From JAYWDA01 sp043779185 (GTDB lineage Bacteria; Bdellovibrionota; Bdellovibrionia; Bdellovibrionales; Bdellovibrionaceae): a DNA stretch of 10,241 nucleotides. Numbering within the stretch: the first letter of the stretch is position 1; the number at the start of each line of letters is the position of its first letter. The stretch is taken from contig JAYWEQ010000008.1 in the NCBI GenBank assembly GCA_043779185.1, forward strand, positions 1-10,241, in the 5' to 3' direction. Position numbers and translations under genes: made by a program. The notes below the pieces were generated by a model. It searched no databases, was not told the origin of the DNA, and worked only from the letters and a program-made list of their open reading frames with translations. Below, in pieces: positions 1-5,834 of this stretch.

Positions 1-96
1 GCAATGAAAAGGCCAGAATTTTGGAACCTCATCTTTTTTGATGGCGCGGCCTTAGCACTGAAGATTAATGTTAAAGGACCGATGAGGTTGCTTTAA
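1..96 (+). CDS. Possible C-terminal end of an upstream gene (partial)
   Basis: The first frame is open from the window edge to a TAA at 94-96, about 31 codons, and its stop overlaps the ATG of the next gene (TAATG). Such an overlap is typical of translational coupling, which is the main support. The residues (ending ...NVKGPMRLL) match no family I recognise, and an open frame of this length is common by chance. There is also an in-frame ATG at 4, so it could be noise. Treat it as a hint that the following gene belongs to an operon entering from the left. Confidence 0.3.
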   Translation, partial: AMKRPEFWNLIFFDGAALALKINVKGPMRLL

Positions 97-584
97 TGAT
101 CTTGAAATTTTTAGTCGTTTTCTTCATCAATGTCCTTGTCCAAAAAACTGTCGCCGCAGATTCATGGGGGCTCCTTTTAAATAAAGAAGGCACCGGCCAA
201 GGACGGGTCTGTGTTGTCTATGACGAAAGAAATGATTGCCAGGTCGACGATGTAGGAACCGAAACCAATATCGAACTGAACGAGAATATTAACCTTCGGG
301 CCACCCCTGAACCCGGATCCCACTTTGTTCAATGGGTTGGCGATTGTCGTGGTCGAAGTCAAACTTGTCGAATGTTAAGCCAAAAGCCTTCAAACAATAA
401 ACCTTTAACAGCCACGGCGATCTTTGCCCAAGGTCCTGCCCCACAAGTCAAAGCAGCCCCTGCTAAAGCAGCTGCTAAAACAAAGGTTTCGGCGAAAAAA
501 AGTCGACTCAAAACCAAGAACAAGACCCATAAAAAATCTAAAAAGAAAAAATTGCCTGCACAAAGTCCCCCAGCGGCGCAATAG
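96..584 (+). CDS. Secreted protein with divergent InlB-like repeat and lysine-rich tail
   Basis: A 162-residue exported protein of unknown role. Residues 1-20 form a Sec signal peptide (hydrophobic stretch, cleavage near TVA-A). Residues 24-111 look like one divergent InlB B-repeat/'bacterial repeat' unit: a glycine-rich start (GTGQGRV), the core LRATPEPGSHFVQWVGDC at 67-84, a second cysteine at 91 and a closing TATAIF. Cysteines 39, 48, 84 and 91 could form two disulfides outside the cytoplasm. Residues 117-154 are an alanine/lysine-rich, strongly basic and probably disordered tail resembling histone H1-like tails, ending in a short proline/alanine stretch. GAGG at 84-87, eight bases before the ATG, supports the start. 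The repeat family is usual in surface and secreted proteins. The basic tail could bind nucleic acid, lipopolysaccharide or peptidoglycan (inference). The gene is surely coding; its function is unknown. Confidence 0.85.
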   Translation: MILKFLVVFFINVLVQKTVAADSWGLLLNKEGTGQGRVCVVYDERNDCQVDDVGTETNIELNENINLRATPEPGSHFVQWVGDCRGRSQTCRMLSQKPSNNKPLTATAIFAQGPAPQVKAAPAKAAAKTKVSAKKSRLKTKNKTHKKSKKKKLPAQSPPAAQ

Positions 585-635
585 GTGGCTGTAGAGCCCT
601 AAAAATCAAAAAAATTGCAAACTTGAAATCAATAT

Positions 636-664
636 TTGACCCCTAGCCCACAACCTTTTAATGA
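636..664 (+). promoter_or_regulatory. Putative promoter of the hydrolase gene
   Basis: TTGACC at 636-641 is a 5/6 match to a sigma-70 -35 box. It is followed after 15 bases by TTTAAT at 657-662 (5/6 match to the -10 box), or after 17 bases by the poorer TAATGA. Transcription would start near 670, leaving a leader of about 30 bases with the ribosome binding site. Spacing is short for the best -10 match, so this is tentative. Confidence 0.3.
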
Positions 665-700
665 TCAAGGCCTCATGATTGTTCTGAGGGGGACTTTCCA

Positions 701-2026
701 ATGCTAAAACATGTCTTATTGCTTCTAACATTAATGACAGTTTTAATGACAAGATTCGAAGCTCAAGCAGATGACATATCACCTCAGGTCCAGGAGTGCG
801 AAGACTTTAAAGTTGAAATCCCTGCCTATTTCACCAAAGGCTTAATCACAGTTCCCGAGGATTGGAGCCACCCTGAAGGGTCCAAGATTAAAGTATTTTA
901 TTACGGAAATTTCGGCGGCCCGCACGAAACTCCGATTATTTTCTTCAACGGGGGACCCACTTTCCATTCCCATGTGGCCTTTGGACAAATTCAAACGAAT
1001 GCAAAGTCTTCAGATTTACCGATCATCTATATGGATCAGCGAGGCACAGGATGCTCGGATCCCTACCCCACTGATTTAACGACTGCCAATATTGAGCGGC
1101 TGGCCCTTTATGGCAGCCGAGCCATCGTTAAAGATGCAGAGGCTTTGCGGAAATTGGTCCTTAAAAATCGAAAATGGAAGGTCTATGGCCAAAGCTTCGG
1201 CGGCCTGATTGCCCATCGCTACCTTGAAGTCGCACCCGAAGGGATCGCTTCTTTGCACATCCATGGCAATGCAGTGATGACCGATTGGCACATGTTCTAT
1301 AAGATGCGCCTTCTGTCCCAAAAACGCGTCGTAGAAAATTATTTCCAAAAATTTCCAGACGACCGAATATTATTAAATGCCATCCGCACTCAGATTCCTG
1401 CCTCAACTTGTTTTGATAACCAGAATATAAAAATCTGTGGCGACAGCATTCTAGATGCGGCCGTTTTGATTTTAGGTTTTCCAACCAGTTGGGATCAGCT
1501 TCATCTATCATTGATGACGATGGTTGATAAAGAAGGCGTTCTTCTAAAAAATCGTCTTTCAAGATTTGTCGATGCTTTTATTTTTCAAACATTTTCTAAT
1601 CAAAGTTTACCTGTGGCTTTAATTGCAAAACTTGAAATGAACAGCGGCGACGATAACAACCAATGTTCGGAAGCCTTGAAACTTTTAAAAGCAGATGGCG
1701 AAACTCCAGAGACATGGCCCCTGAACGAATGCCGCTTAGCCAGCAGCATACAATATCTGGCCAGCAATTCAGCTTCAGATTTTTTAATGGCAGGATTTAA
1801 GAAAAAAGATCCTTTGGTCCTGGCCACATTAAAAAATTCTTTAACTCGTGCTCCCCAAATAAAAGTGTCGCTTTATTCAGGACAACTGGACGTCTACGTC
1901 CCAAAAAAGACTTATTCTGAAGAAGTTCAATTCCTGGGGTCACGAATTAATTATTTCAATTTTGAAAATAGTGGGCATGATGGTTATTTGTCTGAGCCAC
2001 AAATATGGGATGAACTTAGAAAATAA
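701..2026 (+). CDS. Secreted alpha/beta hydrolase, S33 peptidase-like (proline iminopeptidase/TAP-like)
   Basis: A 441-residue exported serine hydrolase. Residues 1-23 are a signal peptide (cleavage near AQA-D). The alpha/beta hydrolase landmarks appear in order: oxyanion-hole strand FFNGGP at 81-86 (N in place of the usual H of HGGP), MDQRGTGCSDPYP at 111-123 (the family's DQRG-GxS-P signature), nucleophile elbow GQSFGG at 163-168 with Ser165, acid Asp397 in SGQLDVYVP, and His426 in ENSGHDGYL. A helical cap occupies roughly 195-350. This order and spacing fit peptidase family S33 (prolyl/tripeptidyl aminopeptidases), which removes N-terminal residues from peptides; the periplasmic or secreted location fits peptide scavenging. 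Substrate is not predictable, and an esterase remains possible. GAGGGGGA at 686-693, seven bases before the ATG, sets the start. Cysteines 33, 118, 237, 246, 322 and 344 could include disulfides. Confidence 0.93.
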   Translation: MLKHVLLLLTLMTVLMTRFEAQADDISPQVQECEDFKVEIPAYFTKGLITVPEDWSHPEGSKIKVFYYGNFGGPHETPIIFFNGGPTFHSHVAFGQIQTNAKSSDLPIIYMDQRGTGCSDPYPTDLTTANIERLALYGSRAIVKDAEALRKLVLKNRKWKVYGQSFGGLIAHRYLEVAPEGIASLHIHGNAVMTDWHMFYKMRLLSQKRVVENYFQKFPDDRILLNAIRTQIPASTCFDNQNIKICGDSILDAAVLILGFPTSWDQLHLSLMTMVDKEGVLLKNRLSRFVDAFIFQTFSNQSLPVALIAKLEMNSGDDNNQCSEALKLLKADGETPETWPLNECRLASSIQYLASNSASDFLMAGFKKKDPLVLATLKNSLTRAPQIKVSLYSGQLDVYVPKKTYSEEVQFLGSRINYFNFENSGHDGYLSEPQIWDELRK

Positions 2027-2030
2027 TTTT

Positions 2031-2153
2031 ATGGATATTGAACTTAACTCTATGGAAATTCTATTTATTTTGGGCGCCGGAGTTCTTACCATCGCTTTTT
2101 ATTTTATCATCCGAAAAGTTTACCTTGAGCTAAAAAACCAAGACCCTTCTTAA
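2031..2153 (+). CDS. Small putative single-span membrane protein
   Basis: A 40-residue ORF beginning four bases after the hydrolase stop. It has a short acidic N-terminus, one strongly hydrophobic segment at about residues 8-27 (EILFILGAGVLTIAFYFII), then a basic RKVYLELK stretch and a polar end, a layout typical of small inner-membrane proteins. No good Shine-Dalgarno sequence precedes this ATG, nor the in-frame alternatives at 2010 (overlapping the hydrolase) and 2052, so expression would depend on coupling to the hydrolase. The frame stays open upstream to 1962, but that part is a shadow of the hydrolase. No family is recognised. The hydrophobic composition is the only real support; it could be chance AT-rich sequence. 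Confidence 0.4.
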   Translation: MDIELNSMEILFILGAGVLTIAFYFIIRKVYLELKNQDPS

Positions 2154-2220
2154 CCACTGATCTTTGACGTCCTGAGACAAATTCTAGATCCGGATCCAAG
2201 TCTAATAATTTATTCTCGAC

Positions 2221-2248
2221 TTGTTACTTTCTTAACATCTTCTATCTT
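2221..2248 (+). promoter_or_regulatory. Putative promoter of the acyl-CoA dehydrogenase operon
   Basis: TTGTTA at 2221-2226 and TATCTT at 2243-2248 each match 4 of 6 positions of the sigma-70 boxes, with a 16-base spacer. The start would fall near 2255, about 25 bases before the ATG and just ahead of the ribosome binding site. Upstream in the same 127-bp gap lies a perfect palindrome GATCCGGATC (2187-2196). Nothing else in the gap looks functional and no clear terminator for the upstream genes is visible. Confidence 0.33.
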
Positions 2249-2280
2249 TAGAACAGTTAAATAATTAGGAGTTTGTTTTT

Positions 2281-3468
2281 ATGATCCCATTAAGTATCGC
2301 TGTTCATGCGCTAACTGCAATCGAGCGCACCCAAAATCTAATTGATAATGTTCTTGTCCACCGGTGTCAGCAGAATGAAAATCGCGCCCACTTTGATATC
2401 GAGGTTTTTCAATGCCTAGATAAAGAAGGCCTGCTTCATATGACTTTACCTAAAATATATGGTGGCCCTCAGATGACCGTCTTAGAAATGGCTGACGTTT
2501 TAAGAAGAATTGGTGGAATTTCAGGGGGAATTGCAACCAGCATGATCGCTAATCTTTTAGGTGCTTCAGCCATTCTTAATTTCGGATCAAAAACCCTCAT
2601 TAAAAAAATGACTCAAGACAGCCAAGACACTTTTTTATTATGGTCCTTTGCCATGACTGAGAAAAATATTGGCTCTGATATTAAATGCATTCAAACCAAG
2701 GCCCATGCGACCGATAATGGTTACGTTTTAACGGGCGAAAAAAACTATATCACGAATGCCAATGTTTCAAAATATGTCAGCGTTTTTGCACAAACATTTG
2801 ATCAAAACGGAAACCATCAAGGAATTAGTTGTTTCTTGATCGACAGTCAGCAGGCGGGTTTTCGCCGCGGCGAAGCTTTGCAAAAATTTGTCTTCCGAGA
2901 ATCCAATACCGGCACTCTTTATTTTGATCGACTTCTTATTCCTAAGGAAAACTTAATTGGCGAAGAAGGGCAAGGAATAAAAATTCTGCAGACCTGTATC
3001 AGCCAGAGTAAAACTTTATTTGCGGCTGTTGGCGTCGGCTTAGCTGAACGGGCCCTGCACTTGACTGAAAATTATGTTCAAACCACCACTCGATTTGGCA
3101 AAATGTTGATCGAACAAAAAGTCATCCCCCACTTGCTTGTCAGGCTTCATGCGGAAACACAAGCTGCATGGCTTCTGACTCAAAAAGCGGCCCAAACATG
3201 GGATCAATCTAAGATCGCTATTTCTGAATCAAGTATCGCAAAGTTGATGGCTGGCATTTGTGCCACCCACGTGACGGGCGAATGTTTAGAGCTTTTTGGC
3301 GCCCCCGGCCTGATGATGGAAAGTGAAATGAATCGCCTTTATAAAGAAGCCAAAGGCGTAGAAACCATTGAAGGAACTTCTCGGGTGCAGGAAATCATTG
3401 TAATGAATCAAATGTATCGATTTCCCAAACTTAAAATCGCTCCGGAAAGGCCAGGAGGTGTAATTTGA
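2281..3468 (+). CDS. Acyl-CoA dehydrogenase family flavoprotein
   Basis: A 395-residue member of the acyl-CoA dehydrogenase family, which uses FAD to introduce an alpha,beta double bond into acyl-CoA (or acyl-carrier-protein) thioesters in the cytoplasm. The length is normal. The helical N-terminal domain covers about 1-120. FAMTEKNIGSD at 123-133 is the FAD/substrate signature (TExxxGSD), followed by LTGEKNYITNA at 150-160 and the middle beta domain. RFGKMLIEQ at 271-279 matches the C-terminal FAD-contact segment. Near the end, ETIEGTSRVQEI places Glu364 at the catalytic base position used by short/medium/long-chain enzymes (YEGT motif). AGGAG at 2267-2271, nine bases upstream, supports the ATG. 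The gene's stop overlaps the start of the acyltransferase, and the three-gene context suggests modification of an acyl chain for biosynthesis rather than bulk beta-oxidation (inference). Chain-length preference cannot be read from sequence. Confidence 0.95.
   Translation: MIPLSIAVHALTAIERTQNLIDNVLVHRCQQNENRAHFDIEVFQCLDKEGLLHMTLPKIYGGPQMTVLEMADVLRRIGGISGGIATSMIANLLGASAILNFGSKTLIKKMTQDSQDTFLLWSFAMTEKNIGSDIKCIQTKAHATDNGYVLTGEKNYITNANVSKYVSVFAQTFDQNGNHQGISCFLIDSQQAGFRRGEALQKFVFRESNTGTLYFDRLLIPKENLIGEEGQGIKILQTCISQSKTLFAAVGVGLAERALHLTENYVQTTTRFGKMLIEQKVIPHLLVRLHAETQAAWLLTQKAAQTWDQSKIAISESSIAKLMAGICATHVTGECLELFGAPGLMMESEMNRLYKEAKGVETIEGTSRVQEIIVMNQMYRFPKLKIAPERPGGVI
3453..3460 (+). promoter_or_regulatory. 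Strong ribosome binding site deciding a TTG start
   Basis: AGGAGGTG is a full anti-Shine-Dalgarno match placed four bases before TTG at 3465. No ATG or GTG in that frame has comparable support, so it fixes the TTG start of the acyltransferase gene, whose first codon overlaps the TGA stop (3466-3468) of the dehydrogenase gene. Confidence 0.8.
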
Positions 3469-4199
3469 ACCCCAACGATATTAAATTTAAGATTTTTTTT
3501 CCTCAGAATGTTCCGGACAGCGATCTTGCCGAATTTAATCAGGTCTATCAACTGTGGTACAAAATTTGGCTGGAAACACGTCAGGAAGTCGATCCTGGGC
3601 TGAACACTCCCAGCGATAGCTTTGGTCGCCAGGATGAAATTGTTGTTATCTACATGAAGGATCAGCCCATTGGGATGCAGTGCCACCGCTATGTTGATAC
3701 CTTTCAAAGTTGGATCACTCAAGATTCCTATTTTATGCCGAAACTTTGGCCCCAAGACGCTATTAAAAACTTTTTAAAATTAGGCCGTTATCAGATTCTG
3801 GGAAGCCATATCTTTATTGACCCGCAGTTTCGAAAAAGTTCCAGCGGCCTCAGCACGAAGAATATTCTTTGCTCTGTGGCCCTTACGCACACCTTTGGAA
3901 CCTCGGCGGACGCCCTGATTGGCATGATGAGAAAAGACCGAGGACTTTCAGATTTATTTTATAAAATGGGGGCTACTTGTCTACAACCAGACGTTTTTTG
4001 GTATAAAATTCCCGTGGATATCACAGCTTTTTTATTAAAAGGCCCTCCTCTACAGGTGAACCCTGAGTATCAAATCTATATTGATGGGGCTCGTAGAGAC
4101 TGCCTTTATTTCGAAAAAGATATCGTCATTCAAAATTTTAGAAAAGGAGAACTTAATGAATCTAGTAGAAATGCATCACAAAAACATAAAGCAGCTTAG
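3465..4199 (+). CDS. GNAT-fold acyltransferase resembling AHL / N-acyl amino acid synthases
   Basis: A 244-residue cytosolic protein with the outline of the autoinducer-synthase/FeeM branch of the GNAT fold, which joins an acyl chain from ACP or CoA to an amine (amino acid or S-adenosylmethionine). Visible features: the N-terminal helix FNQVYQLWYKIW (24-35), then FGRQDEIVVIYMKDQPIG (53-70), whose Asp57 sits where these enzymes carry a conserved Asp before the strand with the substrate-facing residues, HRYVD (74-78), a strand GSHIFIDPQFRK (113-124), and the helix/GNAT tail 130-175 (LTHTFGTSADALIGMMRKDRGLSDLFYKMGA). The tail after about 225 is polar. Start TTG is chosen from the perfect AGGAGGTG just upstream and the TTGA overlap with the dehydrogenase stop. 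The gene overlaps the next by 44 bp. Substrates are unknown; the similarity is by pattern only, so a generic GNAT remains possible. Confidence 0.85.
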   Translation: MNPNDIKFKIFFPQNVPDSDLAEFNQVYQLWYKIWLETRQEVDPGLNTPSDSFGRQDEIVVIYMKDQPIGMQCHRYVDTFQSWITQDSYFMPKLWPQDAIKNFLKLGRYQILGSHIFIDPQFRKSSSGLSTKNILCSVALTHTFGTSADALIGMMRKDRGLSDLFYKMGATCLQPDVFWYKIPVDITAFLLKGPPLQVNPEYQIYIDGARRDCLYFEKDIVIQNFRKGELNESSRNASQKHKAA

Positions 4200-4776
4200 T
4201 TTAGCGATTGACCAAGTCGATTGGGAGAATAAAAGAGTTTACGGGAACTGGCTCGCCCAAACTTTTTACTATATCTGCCACTCGACCCGGCTTTTAGCAT
4301 TAGCTGGAAGTTATTTTTATCTTGATGAACAAAAACTGCACGAGCGATTTCTAAACCATGCTGGGGAAGAAATGAATCACGAATTGATCGCCTTGGGCGA
4401 TCTAAAAAAATTAGGCTTCACCCTTGAAGATTTTCCCGAGCTGCCATCGACCCGTAGCTTTTATCAAACTAGCTATTATGCTATTGAAAGAATGACTCCC
4501 TGGGCTTTTTATGGATACATTCTAGCACTGGAAGGCTTAGCTGTTGCAAAAGCCACCGAGCTTTTTGAACGAGTCGGGAAATGCCATGGAAAAAATACGG
4601 GCTCTTTTTTAAAAGTCCATGCCGCTGATGATCAGGATCATGTGAAGCAAGCTTTAATGATGTTGGAGCAAGTGCCCGAAGCTCACAGAAAACCGGTCGT
4701 CGAACATTTTGAAACCAGCGTGTTTCTTTACTGTAGTCTACTCAATCAGGTGAATTTAATTCCAAAGGCCAGTTAA
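4156..4776 (+). CDS. Heme-oxygenase-like putative diiron oxidase (TenA/PqqC fold)
   Basis: A 206-residue all-helical protein resembling the 'iron-containing redox enzyme'/heme-oxygenase-like diiron oxidase group (e.g. UndA, CADD). These enzymes bind two irons by His and carboxylates and activate oxygen to desaturate, cleave or hydroxylate fatty-acid or amino-acid substrates. Candidate ligands: His42 in ICHSTR, the helix NHAGEEMNH (67-75) giving Glu72 and His75, Glu126 in ALEGLA, and HAADDQDH (155-162) giving Asp158/159 and His162. Their presence argues against a simple TenA thiaminase, which uses a cysteine. Start ATG 4156 is chosen because AAGGAG (4144-4149) lies six bases upstream; an in-frame TTG at 4081 has no such site. 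The gene begins inside the acyltransferase gene and ends in a stop overlapping the convergent gene's stop. The product probably modifies the acyl amine made by its neighbours (inference). Confidence 0.88.
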   Translation: MNLVEMHHKNIKQLSLAIDQVDWENKRVYGNWLAQTFYYICHSTRLLALAGSYFYLDEQKLHERFLNHAGEEMNHELIALGDLKKLGFTLEDFPELPSTRSFYQTSYYAIERMTPWAFYGYILALEGLAVAKATELFERVGKCHGKNTGSFLKVHAADDQDHVKQALMMLEQVPEAHRKPVVEHFETSVFLYCSLLNQVNLIPKAS

Positions 4777-5516
4777 ATAAAATGCATTCCATTAGAAATT
4801 TCAGTGTTGATGTTTCGAGCCTTTCCCGTGGTCAGCAAGCCCACGGGCTCTTTGGTCTTGCAGTCCAAAGTAGCTACCGCATATTCCATCTGAAATAGCA
4901 TTTTATTTTTAACTTCGGGCATTCGCTCGACGATAAAATAAGCTGGAATATCGTAGGCGTGGAATTTTTTCCGCTGAACTAGTAAACTGTCGACCATTTT
5001 GTAAAGGTACTTACGAACAAAAGTGGGCCGATCATAAAGCTCATCCCAACTATAGATTAATAAATCAGAGAGGGAGTAAGACGTGTGTTCAAAGAGGCTC
5101 CAACTTCTGTAAATCTGAATACTTTCAGAGTTATAAACTTCAAAAATATCACCCTCTTTAATGCGATCTAAAACGCTTTCATCAGACAGTTTTAGATTGA
5201 AGGCTTCCAGGGCCCGTCTTAAAAATTTAATTTCTTGATCAACCGTGATTTCCCACAAATCCGGCGTCTGCGATTCTTTTTCAATCTCGATTAATAGTTC
5301 CCTTGATAATTCTAAACGACGAAATAATCCCATCTGGGTTTGATCATCCAAGGACAGAAATTGGTCCATCAGCACTGCTTCAGACTTGCAGGCGCGGGGT
5401 CCGATTTTAAAATTTTTCAGGCAATTTGAAAAACTTAGATTTAACAAACCCAGCTGATTCTGAAAAACATCCGGAGAGACTATTTTGTTTTCCTCAATTT
5501 CAAGCAGAGAGCTCAT
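4773..5516 (-). CDS. Uncharacterised protein coupled to an XRE regulator
   Basis: A 247-residue soluble protein with no signal peptide or membrane segment. I do not recognise a family. It has a charged, helix-rich N-terminal half (about 1-115) and a mixed second half with the aromatic stretches FEVYNSESIQIYRSW (125-139) and LLIYSWDELYDRP (152-164), then a C-terminal segment with FIVERMPEV and a probable beta strand MEYAVATLDCKTKEPVGLL (210-228). Its ATG overlaps the TGA of the upstream XRE gene (ATGA, 5513-5516) with little Shine-Dalgarno sequence, so it is probably translated by coupling. That tight link suggests a partner of the regulator, perhaps a sensor, anti-regulator or target (inference). 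Its stop overlaps by four bases (4773-4776) that of the convergent diiron oxidase gene, leaving no room for an intergenic terminator. Confidence 0.85.
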   Translation of the reverse strand: MSSLLEIEENKIVSPDVFQNQLGLLNLSFSNCLKNFKIGPRACKSEAVLMDQFLSLDDQTQMGLFRRLELSRELLIEIEKESQTPDLWEITVDQEIKFLRRALEAFNLKLSDESVLDRIKEGDIFEVYNSESIQIYRSWSLFEHTSYSLSDLLIYSWDELYDRPTFVRKYLYKMVDSLLVQRKKFHAYDIPAYFIVERMPEVKNKMLFQMEYAVATLDCKTKEPVGLLTTGKARNINTEISNGMHFI

Positions 5517-5797
5517 CGTGCACGGCTTCTTAGGTTTTTATATTCCCGTCGCATACTTTGCTCTGTCGTTTGAATGGATACCATTAATATACTTTCAAAT
5601 AAGTCATCAGGACGCACTTTGTACATGCTTGCTAAAGATCTTAGGTTTTTTAAAGGCGGACATGAGATTCCTCTTTCCCAGTTAGAAATAAACTGAGCTG
5701 TCGAATAACCCAAGGCCTCGGCCACTTGTGATTGAGTCAACTGGGCTTTAAGACGTGCGCTCTTTAGAAATTCTGCAAATTCATCGACTTGTTTCAT
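5513..5797 (-). CDS. XRE-family helix-turn-helix transcriptional regulator
   Basis: A 94-residue DNA-binding protein consisting almost entirely of a Cro/C1-type (HTH_3) domain at about residues 7-67: FLKSARLKAQLTQSQVAEAL gives helices 1-2, GYSTAQFISNWERGIS the turn and recognition helix with the usual N-x-E-R-G ending, and PPLKNLRSLASMYKVRPDDL the last helices. Residues 70-94 are a basic extension. GAAAGG at 5805-5810, seven bases before the ATG, supports the start. No dimerisation or ligand domain is present, so sensing may come from the coupled 247-residue protein downstream. It lies 37 bp after the BamD-like gene on the same strand and could be read through from that operon; no convincing own promoter is visible. 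A 16-bp AT palindrome just upstream (5819-5834) is a candidate operator. Confidence 0.95.
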   Translation of the reverse strand: MKQVDEFAEFLKSARLKAQLTQSQVAEALGYSTAQFISNWERGISCPPLKNLRSLASMYKVRPDDLFESILMVSIQTTEQSMRREYKNLRSRAR

Positions 5798-5818
5798 GGG
5801 GTGGCCTTTCTGTTTTAT

Positions 5819-5834
5819 AAATAAAATTTTATTT
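5819..5834. repeat. 16-bp perfect AT-only palindrome upstream of the XRE gene
   Basis: AAATAAAATTTTATTT is perfectly self-complementary. It sits directly after the stop of the BamD-like gene (5835-5837) and 21 bp before the XRE start codon. The position fits an autoregulatory operator; a terminator is unlikely because the stem has no G or C. It may also be chance in AT-rich sequence. Confidence 0.4.

Noticed and set aside
587..598. GGCT-GTAG-AGCC hairpin after the first gene as a terminator
   Set aside because: Only four base pairs, followed by A-rich rather than T-rich sequence on the transcribed strand.
1076..1827. Minus-strand ORFs inside the hydrolase
   Set aside because: No ribosome binding sites or recognisable domains; shadows of a gene with an intact catalytic triad.
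1962..2030. N-terminal extension of the small membrane ORF
   Set aside because: This part overlaps the hydrolase's catalytic-His region in another frame and has no ribosome binding site; only the part after 2031 is plausible.
2187..2196. GATCCGGATC palindrome as an operator
   Set aside because: A single 10-bp palindrome with no repeated copy in the window and no suitable position relative to the likely promoter; kept only as a note.
4081..4155. TTG start 25 codons upstream for the diiron oxidase
   Set aside because: No ribosome binding site, whereas ATG 4156 has AAGGAG six bases upstream.
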